Positions 8,303 to 17,706 of a stretch of DNA of 64,000 nt are shown here, one piece after another. This DNA comes from Haloimpatiens sp042688525 (GTDB lineage Bacteria > Bacillota > Clostridia > Clostridiales > Clostridiaceae): the NCBI RefSeq assembly GCF_042688525.2, contig NZ_JBHWAB010000001.1, positions 2,480,001 through 2,544,000 of the forward strand, in the 5' to 3' direction. The stretch's first letter is position 1. Every line of letters starts with the position of its first letter. Made by a program: the position numbers and the translations under genes. The notes under the pieces are model-generated. The model did not search any database and was not told the DNA's origin. It saw only the letters and a list, made by a program, of their open reading frames with translations.

Positions 8303-8926
8303 TTAAACAATTAATTTAACTACATTAGGAGTTAAATATCCTTCAATAAAGTATCCTAAAAAAAGTAATATAAACACTATTAAAAATATAAAAGAGTAAG
8401 ATGCAACTCTTTGTAAAATATTTGTAGTCCACTGCTTATTTATTCTATTTTTAATAATGGTAAGTGAAAACTCCATTGCAACTACTGATACAAATACTAT
8501 GCAAGGTATGTATATAATATTTTGGGGAATTATCCCCAAAATACTTATCCATATACCTTTACCACCTAAACTACTAATTAATGAACTTATGCTAAATCCT
8601 AATGTAAAACCTTTTAATATATTTGTACCTAATATAATGGGCAAACCAATTATAGTTAATCCTAAAAACCATATTACAATTAATAATGGTATGTTGTTTT
8701 TCATTGCTAGTAAAAAAATATCTTTAGAATCTATATTAAAATTTTCCAAATTATTAACAAAGCTTACAAGATATGTAGATATGTTACCTTTATCACTTGA
8801 AGCCATATATTTTACATAATAGACTCCTAATATCATTCCTATAAATATACAAATTATGCTTGATAAATAAAGCCACATATTTTGTTTTACATGATTATTC
8901 AAATTACCTTGAAGATTGCTTAGCAT
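8303..8926 (-). CDS. spoIIM: Stage II sporulation protein M
   Basis: 207 residues with about five hydrophobic segments, the fold and length of SpoIIM, a mother-cell membrane protein needed for engulfment with SpoIID and SpoIIP. The segment LGLTIIGLPIILGTNILKG fits the family pattern. GAGGAGG is 6 nt before the ATG. The gene stands between the Nudix gene (67 nt upstream) and the xerD-like gene, the common clostridial arrangement. A sigma-E promoter would be expected but I could not assign one. Confidence 0.88.
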   Translation of the reverse strand: MLSNLQGNLNNHVKQNMWLYLSSIICIFIGMILGVYYVKYMASSDKGNISTYLVSFVNNLENFNIDSKDIFLLAMKNNIPLLIVIWFLGLTIIGLPIILGTNILKGFTLGFSISSLISSLGGKGIWISILGIIPQNIIYIPCIVFVSVVAMEFSLTIIKNRINKQWTTNILQRVASYSFIFLIVFILLFLGYFIEGYLTPNVVKLIV

Positions 8927-8993
8927 ATAAATCCTCCTCTGTTTATTATTCTCTAATATTTATGATTTTAAGAGGATTTATATTCCTATTAAT

Positions 8994-9512
8994 TTAAAGC
9001 ATCATAAGTGCACATATTGTTTTTGCATCTACTATTTCTTTATTTTTTATCATATCTTTCATTTTATCAATCTTCATCTCGTGTAAATTTATAAATTCAT
9101 CTTCATCTCCACCTATAATTCCTTTATATAAATTTTCTGCCTTAAAAATGTAAATGTATTCATTGCAAAATCCTGGGCTTGTAACAACTTTTCCTAAATA
9201 ACTCATATTATCACTTTTATATCCTGTTTCTTCTTCCAACTCTCTTTTTGCACATACCTCTATCTCTTCACCTTTTTCGATTTTACCTGCTGGTATTTCC
9301 AAAATACATTCATCAATAGGTTTTCTAAATTGCTCAACCATCAAAATTGTATTTTCATCTTTAAATGCAACTATTGCAACTCCACCTGGATGTTTTACAA
9401 TTTCTCTTTTACTTTTTTTTCCATTAGGAAGTTTTACTTCTTGAAGTCTAACATCAATAATTTTACCTTTGTATATTTGTTTTTCATCAATAGTTTTTTC
9501 GTATAATTCCAT
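8994..9512 (-). CDS. nudF: Nudix hydrolase, ADP-ribose pyrophosphatase type
   Basis: 172 residues. The complete Nudix box is present from about residue 76 (AGKIEKGEE, then RELEEETGY), with the metal-binding glutamates in REL-EE. The upstream segment HPGGVAIVAF and the downstream TSPGF segment match the ADP-ribose pyrophosphatase subgroup, which hydrolyses ADP-ribose to AMP and ribose-5-phosphate. It precedes spoIIM and follows spo0A, as in Bacillus. Exact substrate is an inference. Confidence 0.87.
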   Translation of the reverse strand: MELYEKTIDEKQIYKGKIIDVRLQEVKLPNGKKSKREIVKHPGGVAIVAFKDENTILMVEQFRKPIDECILEIPAGKIEKGEEIEVCAKRELEEETGYKSDNMSYLGKVVTSPGFCNEYIYIFKAENLYKGIIGGDEDEFINLHEMKIDKMKDMIKNKEIVDAKTICALMML

Positions 9513-9607
9513 TTGATTTTCCCCTTTTTAATAACATCTTCAATATACCATTTTAATACAAATTATACATTTATCTTATGATTACATTTTAAAATTTGTG
9601 GATTTTA

Positions 9608-10423
9608 TTAAGAAACCTTATTTTTTAACCTTAATTTATCAGCTACCATTGCTATAAATTCAGAATTTGTAGGCTTACCTTTGTCATTATGAATAGTATA
9701 TCCGAATAACTTATTTATAGTTTCTACTTGTCCTCTACTCCAAGCAACTTCTATTGCATGACGAATTGCCCTTTCAACTCTACTAGATGTAGTATTATAT
9801 TTTTTTGCTATTGAAGGGTATAATTCTTTTGTTACAGCAGATAATAATTCAATATCATTAATTACCATTATTATTGCTTCTCTCAAATACATATATCCCT
9901 TAATATGTGCAGGCACACCAATTTCATGTATAATATTTGTTATTTGAGTTTCTAAATCTTCATGTCTACTTTCTTGAACCATAGTTTCTTCATTTCCAAA
10001 TTGTAAGGCATTTTTTCTTTTTATTCCACTATTAGAAATAGTATTATTAAACATTTGTCTTATTCTCTTAATAAATACATCCATATCAAAAGGCTTAACA
10101 ACATAATAATCTGCACCTAAAGTTATGGCTCTTTGAGTAATTTTATATTGACCAACTGCAGATAATACTATAACTCTTGGCATATGTTCTAAATCCATAT
10201 TACCTAATCTTTCTAAAACTCCAAGGCCATCTAAATGTGGCATTATAATATCTAATATTACTAAATCAGGTTTCTTTTCCTCAATTAATTTTAAAGCTTC
10301 AACCCCATCTTTTGCAATTCCTGAAACTACAACATCCCTTTGAGTTAATAAATAATCATGTAAAATGTTGCAAAATTCTTTATTGTCATCAGCTATTATA
10401 ACGTTAATTTTTGAATCTTCCAT
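9608..10423 (-). CDS. spo0A: Stage 0 sporulation master regulator Spo0A
   Basis: 271 residues from the ATG at 10423 (AAGGAAGG 5 nt upstream); an upstream in-frame ATG at 10462 would add 13 atypical residues. The receiver domain has the acidic pocket (ADD near 11-13), the phosphorylated Asp58 (VILDIIMP) and Lys in VVKPFD. After a short linker comes the C-terminal effector domain with the DNA-recognition helix TSSRVERAIRHAIEVAW. Phosphorylated Spo0A starts sporulation and, in solventogenic clostridia, solvent formation. It follows spoIVB, the conserved order. Its promoter region carries a 0A box. Confidence 0.98.
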   Translation of the reverse strand: MEDSKINVIIADDNKEFCNILHDYLLTQRDVVVSGIAKDGVEALKLIEEKKPDLVILDIIMPHLDGLGVLERLGNMDLEHMPRVIVLSAVGQYKITQRAITLGADYYVVKPFDMDVFIKRIRQMFNNTISNSGIKRKNALQFGNEETMVQESRHEDLETQITNIIHEIGVPAHIKGYMYLREAIIMVINDIELLSAVTKELYPSIAKKYNTTSSRVERAIRHAIEVAWSRGQVETINKLFGYTIHNDKGKPTNSEFIAMVADKLRLKNKVS

Positions 10424-10479
10424 TTCAACCTTCCTTTCTATTATTTCCCTTTTATTTTCCATATGTTAACATTTATTCC

Positions 10480-10505
10480 ATTCGACAAACAATATTTAAT
10501 TTCCT
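10480..10505 (-). promoter_or_regulatory. Sigma-H-type promoter overlapping a 0A box upstream of spo0A
   Basis: On the minus strand GAAGGAAAT (-35; core AGGAAAT at 10505-10499) is followed by 12 nt, then GTC and GAAT (10483-10480). This fits the sigma-H consensus RnAGGAWWW-N11-12-RnnGAAT. A perfect 0A box, TTTGTCGAA, occupies 10489-10481 and overlaps the -10 element. The spo0A start codon is about 57 nt downstream. Confidence 0.75.
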
Positions 10506-10531
10506 TCTTTTTGTAATAAAAAAATTTTTCA

Positions 10532-10577
10532 AACAAAAAAAATGAGTAAAAAATATTGAATAAAATATCTTTTACTC
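10532..10577 (-). terminator. Rho-independent terminator of spoIVB
   Basis: On the minus strand GAGTAAAAGATATT (10577-10564) pairs with AATATTTTTTACTC (10557-10544), one G-T pair, a 6-nt loop, followed by eight Ts. It lies just after the spoIVB stop and before the spo0A promoter. Confidence 0.8.
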
Positions 10578-10609
10578 TTATTTTACTATTTTTAGCTTAC
10601 TTTTACCAG

Positions 10610-11686
10610 TTATTTTGATATAATTTTAGCATCTTTCAACATCCACTCTATATAAACTCCATATCCCACATCAGGTTTATTGACTAAAACATGGGTTACA
10701 GCACCTACTAACTTATTATCTTGAATTATTGGACTTCCGCTCATTCCTTGTATGATTCCACCAGTTTTATCTAATAAACGTTTATCTGTTATCTTTATTA
10801 CCATACTCTTTGGTCCAGGTGAATCTTGAGGTAATAGCTGCTGTATTTTTATATCATATAACTCAGGTTCTCCACCATTTATTGTTGTTAGAACTTTTGC
10901 ATTACCAGGTTTAATTTCATTTCTATAAGCTACTTTTAGTGGTTTATTAAACTTTTTAGATACCTCTATTTTATCACATTCTCCAAATATCCCACAATTA
11001 GTATTAGATTTTATATTTCCTAAAGTGCTTTCTTCATTTACAAAAATACCTTTTAATTCTCCAGGTTCTCCCTTTACGCCTTTTTTTATTGAAATAATTG
11101 AGGAAGAAATTATTTCTCCATCTCTAACTTTTAAAATATTACCAGTGTCCATATCTGTAATTGCATGGCCTAATGCTCCAAATTTTTTGTGTTTTGGGTC
11201 ATAAAAAGTTAACGTTCCAATTCCTGCAGTAGAATCTCTTATCCATAATCCTATTTTATATTTATCTTCACTATATGATTTTTGAGGCTTAATTTTCCTA
11301 TTAATTAAATTTCCTTTTCTTTCAATTAACAAATTTAATTCTTTTCCATCTGAATGTACTACTTCTTCTGATATCTGTTCACAACTAGTTACTTCCTTGT
11401 TATTAATTTTTACTATACTATCTCCAACTCTTATTCCACAATCACTTCCTGGACAACACTCTTTTCCGTCCTCACATTGAACATCTGATAATGCAACAAC
11501 TAAAGCACCTTTTGTATTTAGTTTAACACCAATAGGCTGTCCTCCAGGATAAACTTCAATGTTTGGATGAGCATTAACTGTAATAGGATTAACACAATTC
11601 GTACATACTTTATATTGAAAGCTTAAAATTAAAATAAAGAGAGGAGTTAATATGAAAGATATTATATTAGAAATTTTTTTATTCAC
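10610..11686 (-). CDS. spoIVB: SpoIVB serine peptidase (S55)
   Basis: 358 residues with an N-terminal membrane anchor (about 7-26), a PDZ domain in the middle (GIRVGDSIVKINNKEV) and a C-terminal S55 peptidase domain. The catalytic His is in GALGHAITD and the catalytic Ser in GMSGSPIIQ. Secreted from the forespore into the intermembrane space, SpoIVB cleaves SpoIVFA and so triggers pro-sigma-K processing. The GTG start has GGAGG 7 nt upstream. It lies between recN and spo0A as in most spore formers. An extra cysteine-rich stretch (CEDGKECCPGSDCG) in the PDZ region is less usual. Confidence 0.93.
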   Translation of the reverse strand: MNKKISNIISFILTPLFILILSFQYKVCTNCVNPITVNAHPNIEVYPGGQPIGVKLNTKGALVVALSDVQCEDGKECCPGSDCGIRVGDSIVKINNKEVTSCEQISEEVVHSDGKELNLLIERKGNLINRKIKPQKSYSEDKYKIGLWIRDSTAGIGTLTFYDPKHKKFGALGHAITDMDTGNILKVRDGEIISSSIISIKKGVKGEPGELKGIFVNEESTLGNIKSNTNCGIFGECDKIEVSKKFNKPLKVAYRNEIKPGNAKVLTTINGGEPELYDIKIQQLLPQDSPGPKSMVIKITDKRLLDKTGGIIQGMSGSPIIQDNKLVGAVTHVLVNKPDVGYGVYIEWMLKDAKIISK

Positions 11687-11862
11687 TTCTTCGCCTCCAA
11701 TCTTTGTATCCTAATTTTAAGTTACCCTTTTATTTACTCTATTATGCTATCATTTAGCTTCATTAAAAGTTAATCATTAATACATAAAACTATTTTATCT
11801 TATTAATAAAAATATAATATTTTATAACTTTATTTTCTTAGTATTGCTATTTTAACAAAAAA

Positions 11863-11954
11863 CAAAGTACAAAGAAGAAAGAAAAAATAAGGAAGATTTT
11901 CAAAATAAAAGTTTTTCTGTAAGAAAAACATCCATATTTTAACTTTGTACTTTG
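11863..11954. terminator. Nested hairpin terminator region downstream of recN
   Basis: An outer inverted repeat, CAAAGTACAAAG (11863-11874) with CTTTGTACTTTG (11943-11954), encloses an inner hairpin GTTTTTC/GAAAAAC (11911-11917 and 11923-11929). Both are followed on the minus strand by T-rich tracts, so either could terminate recN transcripts. The remaining part of the 11691-11980 gap shows only AT-rich sequence. The outer repeat resembles the one after ychF. Confidence 0.6.
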
Positions 11955-11980
11955 TACTTTATACTTTATATTTAGTTCTT

Positions 11981-13690
11981 TTAATTTTCCACTGTCATTT
12001 GTCCACTTTTCTTTATTGTTGCTATATCAATTAATTCTCTTGCATTTTGTAGCGTTAACTCTGTAACATTGCTTCCACCAATCATTTTAGCAATTTCATA
12101 TTGTTTTTGTTTTTCATCTAATTTAACCACATTTGTATAAGTTTTATTACCTTCTATAATTTTTGAAACTAAATAATGATAATCTGACATCACAGCTATT
12201 TGTGATAAATGTGTTATACAAAAAACTTGATGTGACTTAGAAATCATATACATTTTTTCCCCAACTCTTTGAGCTATTCTGCCGCTTATACCAGTATCAA
12301 TTTCATCAAATATAACTGATGGTATATCATCTTTGTTTATAAATACATTTTTTAATGCTAACATAATTCTAGATAACTCACCACCAGAAACAACTTTAGT
12401 AAGTTGCTTTAAAGGCTGTCCTGGATTTGTAGATATCAAAAATTCAATACTATCTTTGCCTTTTTCATTAAACTTTTCTTCAACATTTACTTTTATATTA
12501 AAAATACTTTTTTCAAGTCCTACATAATTTAATTCATTTTTAATTTTATTTTGAAGTATATTAGCAATATTTTCTCTTATCTTATGCATCTTTTCACACA
12601 ATTCTTGCATTTCACAGCTTACTTCATTTTTTTCTTTATGTAATTTATTAATTATTTCTTTACTGTTTATCATTTCATTATATTTATGTGTTATTTCATC
12701 TTTATATTGCAAAATATCTTTTATAGTTTTTCCATATTTTCTTTTATAATTATCTATTTCATAAATTCTATTATTAATTTGTTCTAATTCATTTTCATCA
12801 TAATATGCATCTTCACCTAAATTTCTTATATTATCTGTTATATCTTGTACATTGTAATATATTTCTTCTATAGTATCAGCCATTTTGGCTACATCATTTG
12901 AAGTATCTTCTATATCTCTTAAATTTTTCAAAACAACATTTAAAGCATCACATACTGATGAATTAGAATTATCTCCATAATGAAGAAGATTATAACTTGA
13001 TGTTAATGCTTTGTTTATTTTTTCATAATTTGATAATTTTTTATGTTTTTCTTCTAACTCAATATCTTCATTTATATTTAAATTTGCCTTTTCAATTTCA
13101 TCAATTTGATATTTTAAAAAATCTATAACTTTTTCCTTTTCTCCATTTTTTCCACTTAACTCTTCAATTTTTTTCTCTATAAATTTTAACTTATCATACT
13201 TAGTTTTATATTTCTGTATAATACTATAGATTTTATCATTACCAAAAGTATCGATAAAATCTATATAGTTACTACTATTTAATAAATTTTGGTTCTTATG
13301 CTGACCATGTATATCAATTAAAGTTGAAGTTATTATTTTTAATTGAGATAATAGTAGACTTTTACCATTTACTTTTGCAATATTTTTTCCTGATTGGAAA
13401 GTTTCTCTGCTTATAATCAATATTTGATCTTCATATTCTATGTTCATTTCATCTAATATTTCTTTTGTTTTTGAATTTTCGATAGAAAAAATTCCTTCAA
13501 CATACGTTTTCTTCTCTCCAATTCTAATTAGATCCTTCTCAAATTTACCACCTATAACATATTGAATTGCATCAATTAAAATAGATTTACCAGCTCCTGT
13601 TTCACCTAAAAATACATTAAATCCTTTTTCAAAGTTAATAGTTAATTTTTCTATAAGAGCAAAATTACATATATTTAATTGTAGGAGCAT
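11981..13690 (-). CDS. recN: DNA repair protein RecN
   Basis: 569 residues from the ATG at 13690, which has AGGAGG 6 nt upstream; the GTG at 13708 is not needed. SMC-like layout: Walker A GETGAGKS (about residues 30-37), long coiled-coil arms (about 160-370), signature VVSGGELSR and Walker B VIFDEIDTGISG near the C-terminus. RecN gathers broken DNA ends for recombination repair. It follows argR, overlapping region suggests coupling: the recN start lies 10 nt beyond the argR stop. The argR-recN order is widely conserved in Firmicutes. Confidence 0.96.
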   Translation of the reverse strand: MLLQLNICNFALIEKLTINFEKGFNVFLGETGAGKSILIDAIQYVIGGKFEKDLIRIGEKKTYVEGIFSIENSKTKEILDEMNIEYEDQILIISRETFQSGKNIAKVNGKSLLLSQLKIITSTLIDIHGQHKNQNLLNSSNYIDFIDTFGNDKIYSIIQKYKTKYDKLKFIEKKIEELSGKNGEKEKVIDFLKYQIDEIEKANLNINEDIELEEKHKKLSNYEKINKALTSSYNLLHYGDNSNSSVCDALNVVLKNLRDIEDTSNDVAKMADTIEEIYYNVQDITDNIRNLGEDAYYDENELEQINNRIYEIDNYKRKYGKTIKDILQYKDEITHKYNEMINSKEIINKLHKEKNEVSCEMQELCEKMHKIRENIANILQNKIKNELNYVGLEKSIFNIKVNVEEKFNEKGKDSIEFLISTNPGQPLKQLTKVVSGGELSRIMLALKNVFINKDDIPSVIFDEIDTGISGRIAQRVGEKMYMISKSHQVFCITHLSQIAVMSDYHYLVSKIIEGNKTYTNVVKLDEKQKQYEIAKMIGGSNVTELTLQNARELIDIATIKKSGQMTVEN

Positions 13691-13700
13691 ACTATTCCTC

Positions 13701-14153
13701 CTATTCACTTAACATTTTTTTTAATTTTTGAACTATTTCATTTGCTTTTTTTTCACTTCTTATTAATAAAAATATAGTATTGTCGCCAGCTATTGTACCA
13801 GCTATTCCTTCAAAATTCATTGAATCTATAGCTTCTGCAGCTCCTGGAGCTGATCCTGATATTGTCTTTACTACTATAAAATTATTTATTTGCTCCACAT
13901 ACAAAACTGTTTGTGAAAAAATACTAATAAGTTTATCAGATAAAAAACTCTCACTAGGTGAAATTGTTGCATATTTATATTTTCCATTTGATCCTAATAC
14001 CTTTATTAATTTAAGTTCTTTAATATCTCTAGATACAGTAGCTTGAGTAACTTCTATTCCATTTTTTCTTAATTCTTCTGCAAGATCTTCTTGAGTTTCA
14101 ACTTCCATTGAATTAATTATTTCTATTATTTTGGCATGACGGGCTAATTTCAT
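13701..14153 (-). CDS. argR: Arginine repressor ArgR/AhrC
   Basis: 150 residues, full length. The N-terminal winged helix (RHAKIIEIINSM, then TQEDLAEELRKNG and QATVSRDIKELKL) binds ARG boxes. The C-terminal domain has GTIAGDNTIFLL, the arginine-binding and trimerisation core. It regulates arginine biosynthesis and catabolism in response to arginine. The ATG overlaps the nadK stop by 4 nt (ATGA), a sign of coupled translation. Confidence 0.96.
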   Translation of the reverse strand: MKLARHAKIIEIINSMEVETQEDLAEELRKNGIEVTQATVSRDIKELKLIKVLGSNGKYKYATISPSESFLSDKLISIFSQTVLYVEQINNFIVVKTISGSAPGAAEAIDSMNFEGIAGTIAGDNTIFLLIRSEKKANEIVQKLKKMLSE

Positions 14154-14998
14154 TTACATTCACCTTCTTCATATTTGTTTATTCTAAGCATAATTTTTTT
14201 TCTTAGAGTTTCAAAATAGTTATGACCTTCTAATCTTATTAATTTAGATTTATATTTGGATTTTTTTATAATTATTTCACTTTCACTATTTAATTCAAAT
14301 GCTTCCTGACCATCAACTGTTAGAAAAACACTTTCATTTTTTTCATCAAATTTTATACTTATTTGACTATTTGAATCTAAAATCATGCTTCTCATATTAA
14401 GTGATAATGGACATATAGGCGTAATAGAAATTAAATCTAATGTTGGATAAATTATAGGTCCACCTGCAGATAAAGAATATGCTGTTGAACCTGTTGGCGT
14501 AGATAATATTATTCCATCTGCAATGATATTATTATAATAGTGACCATCTATATTCATATTATAATTAATAACTCTTGACAAAGCTCCTTTAGAAATTACA
14601 ATATCGTTTAAAGAAATAATTTCTTTATCTGCCTTATTATCCCTCAAGATACATTGTATCATCATTCTTTCTTCTATGAAATACTTTCCTGCAAATAATT
14701 CTGATAATGCTTTTTTTAATTCATTACTTTCAGCCGTAGTTAAAAAACCTAAATTTCCAAAATTTATTCCTATTATTGGTACAGAATATTTAGCCAATAT
14801 TCTAGCCGTTCTTAGTATAGTTCCATCTCCACCTATAGAAATTACTATATCTAACTCTGAAGCCATATTATTTATTTTTTTAGAATCTCTAAAAATATAT
14901 GTATTATATTTATCTTTATCTATACAATTTAATATTTCTTTTAAAATTTTTTCATTAGGATCTTTATTCGCGTTTATATTAATACCTATGTTCTTCAT
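14150..14998 (-). CDS. nadK: NAD kinase
   Basis: 282 residues. The nucleotide site GGDGTILRTAR lies at about residue 55, followed by GINFGNLGFLT and, further on, the NE/D-type region and STPTGSTAYSLSAGGP. The enzyme phosphorylates NAD to NADP in the cytoplasm. GGAGG lies 5 nt before the ATG. It sits between tlyA (8 nt) and argR in a long operon with the isoprenoid genes. Confidence 0.95.
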   Translation of the reverse strand: MKNIGININANKDPNEKILKEILNCIDKDKYNTYIFRDSKKINNMASELDIVISIGGDGTILRTARILAKYSVPIIGINFGNLGFLTTAESNELKKALSELFAGKYFIEERMMIQCILRDNKADKEIISLNDIVISKGALSRVINYNMNIDGHYYNNIIADGIILSTPTGSTAYSLSAGGPIIYPTLDLISITPICPLSLNMRSMILDSNSQISIKFDEKNESVFLTVDGQEAFELNSESEIIIKKSKYKSKLIRLEGHNYFETLRKKIMLRINKYEEGECK

Positions 14999-15006
14999 GT
15001 TTCCTC

Positions 15007-15819
15007 CTATTTCAATCCTTTGTGTGCATTCCTAACTAGTGGAATAATTTCACTAAATGAAAATTTTTCTTCACGGTTTTGATCTTTTGTACAATAAACT
15101 AAATATTCAATATTACCTTCTGGTCCTTTTATAGGTGAATTTGTTACTCCAATTATTTTTAGATTATGTAATTTTAAAAATTTAATTATTCTCTCTATTA
15201 CTTCTACATGTATTTCTGGTTTTTTGACTACTCCATGTTTTCCAATTTTACTTTTTCCTGCTTCAAATTGAGGTTTTATAAGTGCAGCTAATTCTGCATT
15301 TTCATGTAAAAGCTCTAATACATTTGGTATTATTTTCTCTAATGATATAAAAGAAACATCAATACTTGCAAAATCACCATATTGCCCTATATCTTTAAAT
15401 TCTAAATACCTTACATTTGTTTTTTCTAGACTTGTAACTTTTTCATGTTTTTTTAATTTATCATCTAACTGATTACTTCCAACGTCTATTGCCCAAACTT
15501 TGCTTGCACCATTTTGAAGCATACAATCTGTAAATCCGCCTTTAGAAGCTCCAATATCAAAACATACCTTATTTTTTAAATTGATATCATAATACTCCAC
15601 TGCTTTTTCTAGCTTTAATCCGCCCCTACTAACATATTTAAGCTTTTCACCTTTAAAATCTATTTTAGAGTTTACATCTATTTTTTTGCCACATTTCATT
15701 ACTTTTAATCCATTAACAAAAATTTCTCCCTTTAATACACTCTCACGCGCCCTTTCACGAGAAGAAAACAAACCTTTTTTTACAAGTAGCACATCTAATC
15801 TTTCTCTATTTTCACACAT
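15007..15819 (-). CDS. tlyA: TlyA family rRNA 2'-O-methyltransferase / hemolysin-like protein
   Basis: About 270 residues. An N-terminal S4 RNA-binding domain (RLDVLLVKKGLFSSRERAR) is joined to an FtsJ-like methyltransferase domain with the SAM-binding DIGASKGGFTDC and the catalytic K-D-K-E type residues (IDVSFISL, LIKPQFE). Members methylate cytidines in 16S/23S rRNA; the haemolysin name is historical. The ATG at 15819 is chosen over the TTG at 15828, which is only 2 nt from the AAGGTG ribosome-binding site. It follows dxs by 15 nt. Confidence 0.9.
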   Translation of the reverse strand: MCENRERLDVLLVKKGLFSSRERARESVLKGEIFVNGLKVMKCGKKIDVNSKIDFKGEKLKYVSRGGLKLEKAVEYYDINLKNKVCFDIGASKGGFTDCMLQNGASKVWAIDVGSNQLDDKLKKHEKVTSLEKTNVRYLEFKDIGQYGDFASIDVSFISLEKIIPNVLELLHENAELAALIKPQFEAGKSKIGKHGVVKKPEIHVEVIERIIKFLKLHNLKIIGVTNSPIKGPEGNIEYLVYCTKDQNREEKFSFSEIIPLVRNAHKGLK

Positions 15820-15834
15820 AAAAAACAATCACCT

Positions 15835-17706
15835 TCAACATAATTTTTCCAAAATATTTTCTGTAATTCCTTGTACATCTAAATTATTAATTTTATGCAG
15901 TGTTTTTATATCTCCTTGTGGTACAAATTTATCATCATACCCCAAATTAATAACTTTACTCTTATGACCTAATTCATTAACATATTCTAATACACTGCTT
16001 CCCATACCACCTTTAATAATATTATCTTCTATTGTTACGATATGAAATTTATTTTGTACTAAATAGTGTAATAATTCTTTATCTATAGGCTTTATAAAAC
16101 AAGCATTTATAACTGTACATTCCACTCCTGATTTATTTAATCTTTCTTTTACTAATAGAGCTTTCTGAACCATATTACCTACTGCTATTAATGCAATTTT
16201 CCCTTTTTCACAAAGAACTTCCCATTTACCCTTTTTAAGTTCCTTTATACTTGAAATATTTAAACCTGGATAATCTCCACCTTTAGGGTATCTTATAGCT
16301 ACAGGAGATTGCTCATTTACAGCCCATTTAAGCATTGTACGCAGTTCCTCAGTACATTTAGGACTCACTATAGTTAAATTGGGAATATGAGATAGATAAG
16401 AGATATCAAATATACCATGATGTGTTTCTCCATCATGACCAACAACACCTGCTCTATCAATTGCAAAAATTACTGGCAAGTTTTGCAAACAGACATCATG
16501 TAATACTTGGTCATATGCCCTTTGCAGAAAAGTAGAATATACAGCAAAAACGGGTTTAAATCCTGATGCTGCTAACCCTGCACACATAGTAACTGCATGC
16601 TGCTCAGCTATTCCTACATCAAAAAATCTTTTTGGAAATACTTTGGAAAAATTTTTAAGTCCTGTTCCATCTGGCATAGCTGCTGTTACAGCAAGAACTT
16701 TATCATTGTCTTGTGCTATTTTTATTATTTCATCGCCAAAAACCTTTGAGTACGTTACCTTAGATTTACTTAACACTTCACCACTTTTAAAATCGAAGGG
16801 ACCAATTCCATGAAATTTGTTTGGATTTTTCTCAGCATATTTATAGCCTTTTCCCTTTTTAGTTATAGTATGTATAATTACTGGTTCATCAATATTTTTA
16901 CACATAGCTAAAACTTCACTTAACTGTCTTATATTATGTCCATCTATTGGTCCTAGATATTTTATTCCCATATCTTCAAATAACATTCCAGGTACAACTA
17001 ATTGTTTTACACCCTCTTTTAACCTTTGAATAGATGCAGTAACACTCTCTCCCACTGCAGGTATTTTCTTTAATCTACTCTTAAAATCATGTTTGAACTT
17101 ATTATACTTAGGATCTGTTCTAAGTTTGCTAAAGTATAGTGACATTCCACCTACATTTTTATCAATTGACATTTGATTATCATTTAAAATTATTATAACC
17201 TTACTTTTTGAATATCCTATGTCATTTAATGCTTCTAAAGCCATACCTCCTGTTAATGCTCCATCACCAATAACTGCTACTACTTCATATTTTTTATTTT
17301 GCAAATCTCTAGCCTTAGCTACTCCTGATGCTGCTGAAAGGGATGTACTACTGTGACCAACTTCAAAAACATCATATTTACTTTCACTTCTTTTAGGAAA
17401 TCCACTTATTCCACCATATTGTCTTAAAGTATCAAATTGATCTTTTCTTCCTGTTAATATCTTGTGTACATATGCTTGATGTCCCACATCCCATATCAGC
17501 TTATCTTCATTAAAATTAAAAGTTTTATATAAGCTTAAAGTTAATTCCACTACTCCTAAATTTGAAGCCAAATGCCCACCAGTTTTTGATACTTTATTTA
17601 CCAAAAAATTGCGAATTTCTTGTGCAAATTCTTCTAATTCATCATAGGACATCCTCTTTACATCATCTATATTATTGTAATTTTCAAGTAAATTTCGCAT
17701 TATCAT
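15835..17706 (-). CDS. dxs: 1-deoxy-D-xylulose-5-phosphate synthase
   Basis: 623 residues, standard length. The thiamine diphosphate site runs from GDGALTGGMALEAL to NDNQMSI at about residues 145-180. A transketolase-like central domain (IAEQHAVTMCAGLA, RAGVVGHDGETHHG) and a C-terminal domain follow. It condenses pyruvate and glyceraldehyde-3-phosphate, the first step of the MEP isoprenoid pathway. Its ATG overlaps the oapA stop by 4 nt. A second ATG two codons later (17700) is also possible. It shares an operon with ispA, which uses the pathway product. Confidence 0.97.
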   Translation of the reverse strand: MIMRNLLENYNNIDDVKRMSYDELEEFAQEIRNFLVNKVSKTGGHLASNLGVVELTLSLYKTFNFNEDKLIWDVGHQAYVHKILTGRKDQFDTLRQYGGISGFPKRSESKYDVFEVGHSSTSLSAASGVAKARDLQNKKYEVVAVIGDGALTGGMALEALNDIGYSKSKVIIILNDNQMSIDKNVGGMSLYFSKLRTDPKYNKFKHDFKSRLKKIPAVGESVTASIQRLKEGVKQLVVPGMLFEDMGIKYLGPIDGHNIRQLSEVLAMCKNIDEPVIIHTITKKGKGYKYAEKNPNKFHGIGPFDFKSGEVLSKSKVTYSKVFGDEIIKIAQDNDKVLAVTAAMPDGTGLKNFSKVFPKRFFDVGIAEQHAVTMCAGLAASGFKPVFAVYSTFLQRAYDQVLHDVCLQNLPVIFAIDRAGVVGHDGETHHGIFDISYLSHIPNLTIVSPKCTEELRTMLKWAVNEQSPVAIRYPKGGDYPGLNISSIKELKKGKWEVLCEKGKIALIAVGNMVQKALLVKERLNKSGVECTVINACFIKPIDKELLHYLVQNKFHIVTIEDNIIKGGMGSSVLEYVNELGHKSKVINLGYDDKFVPQGDIKTLHKINNLDVQGITENILEKLC

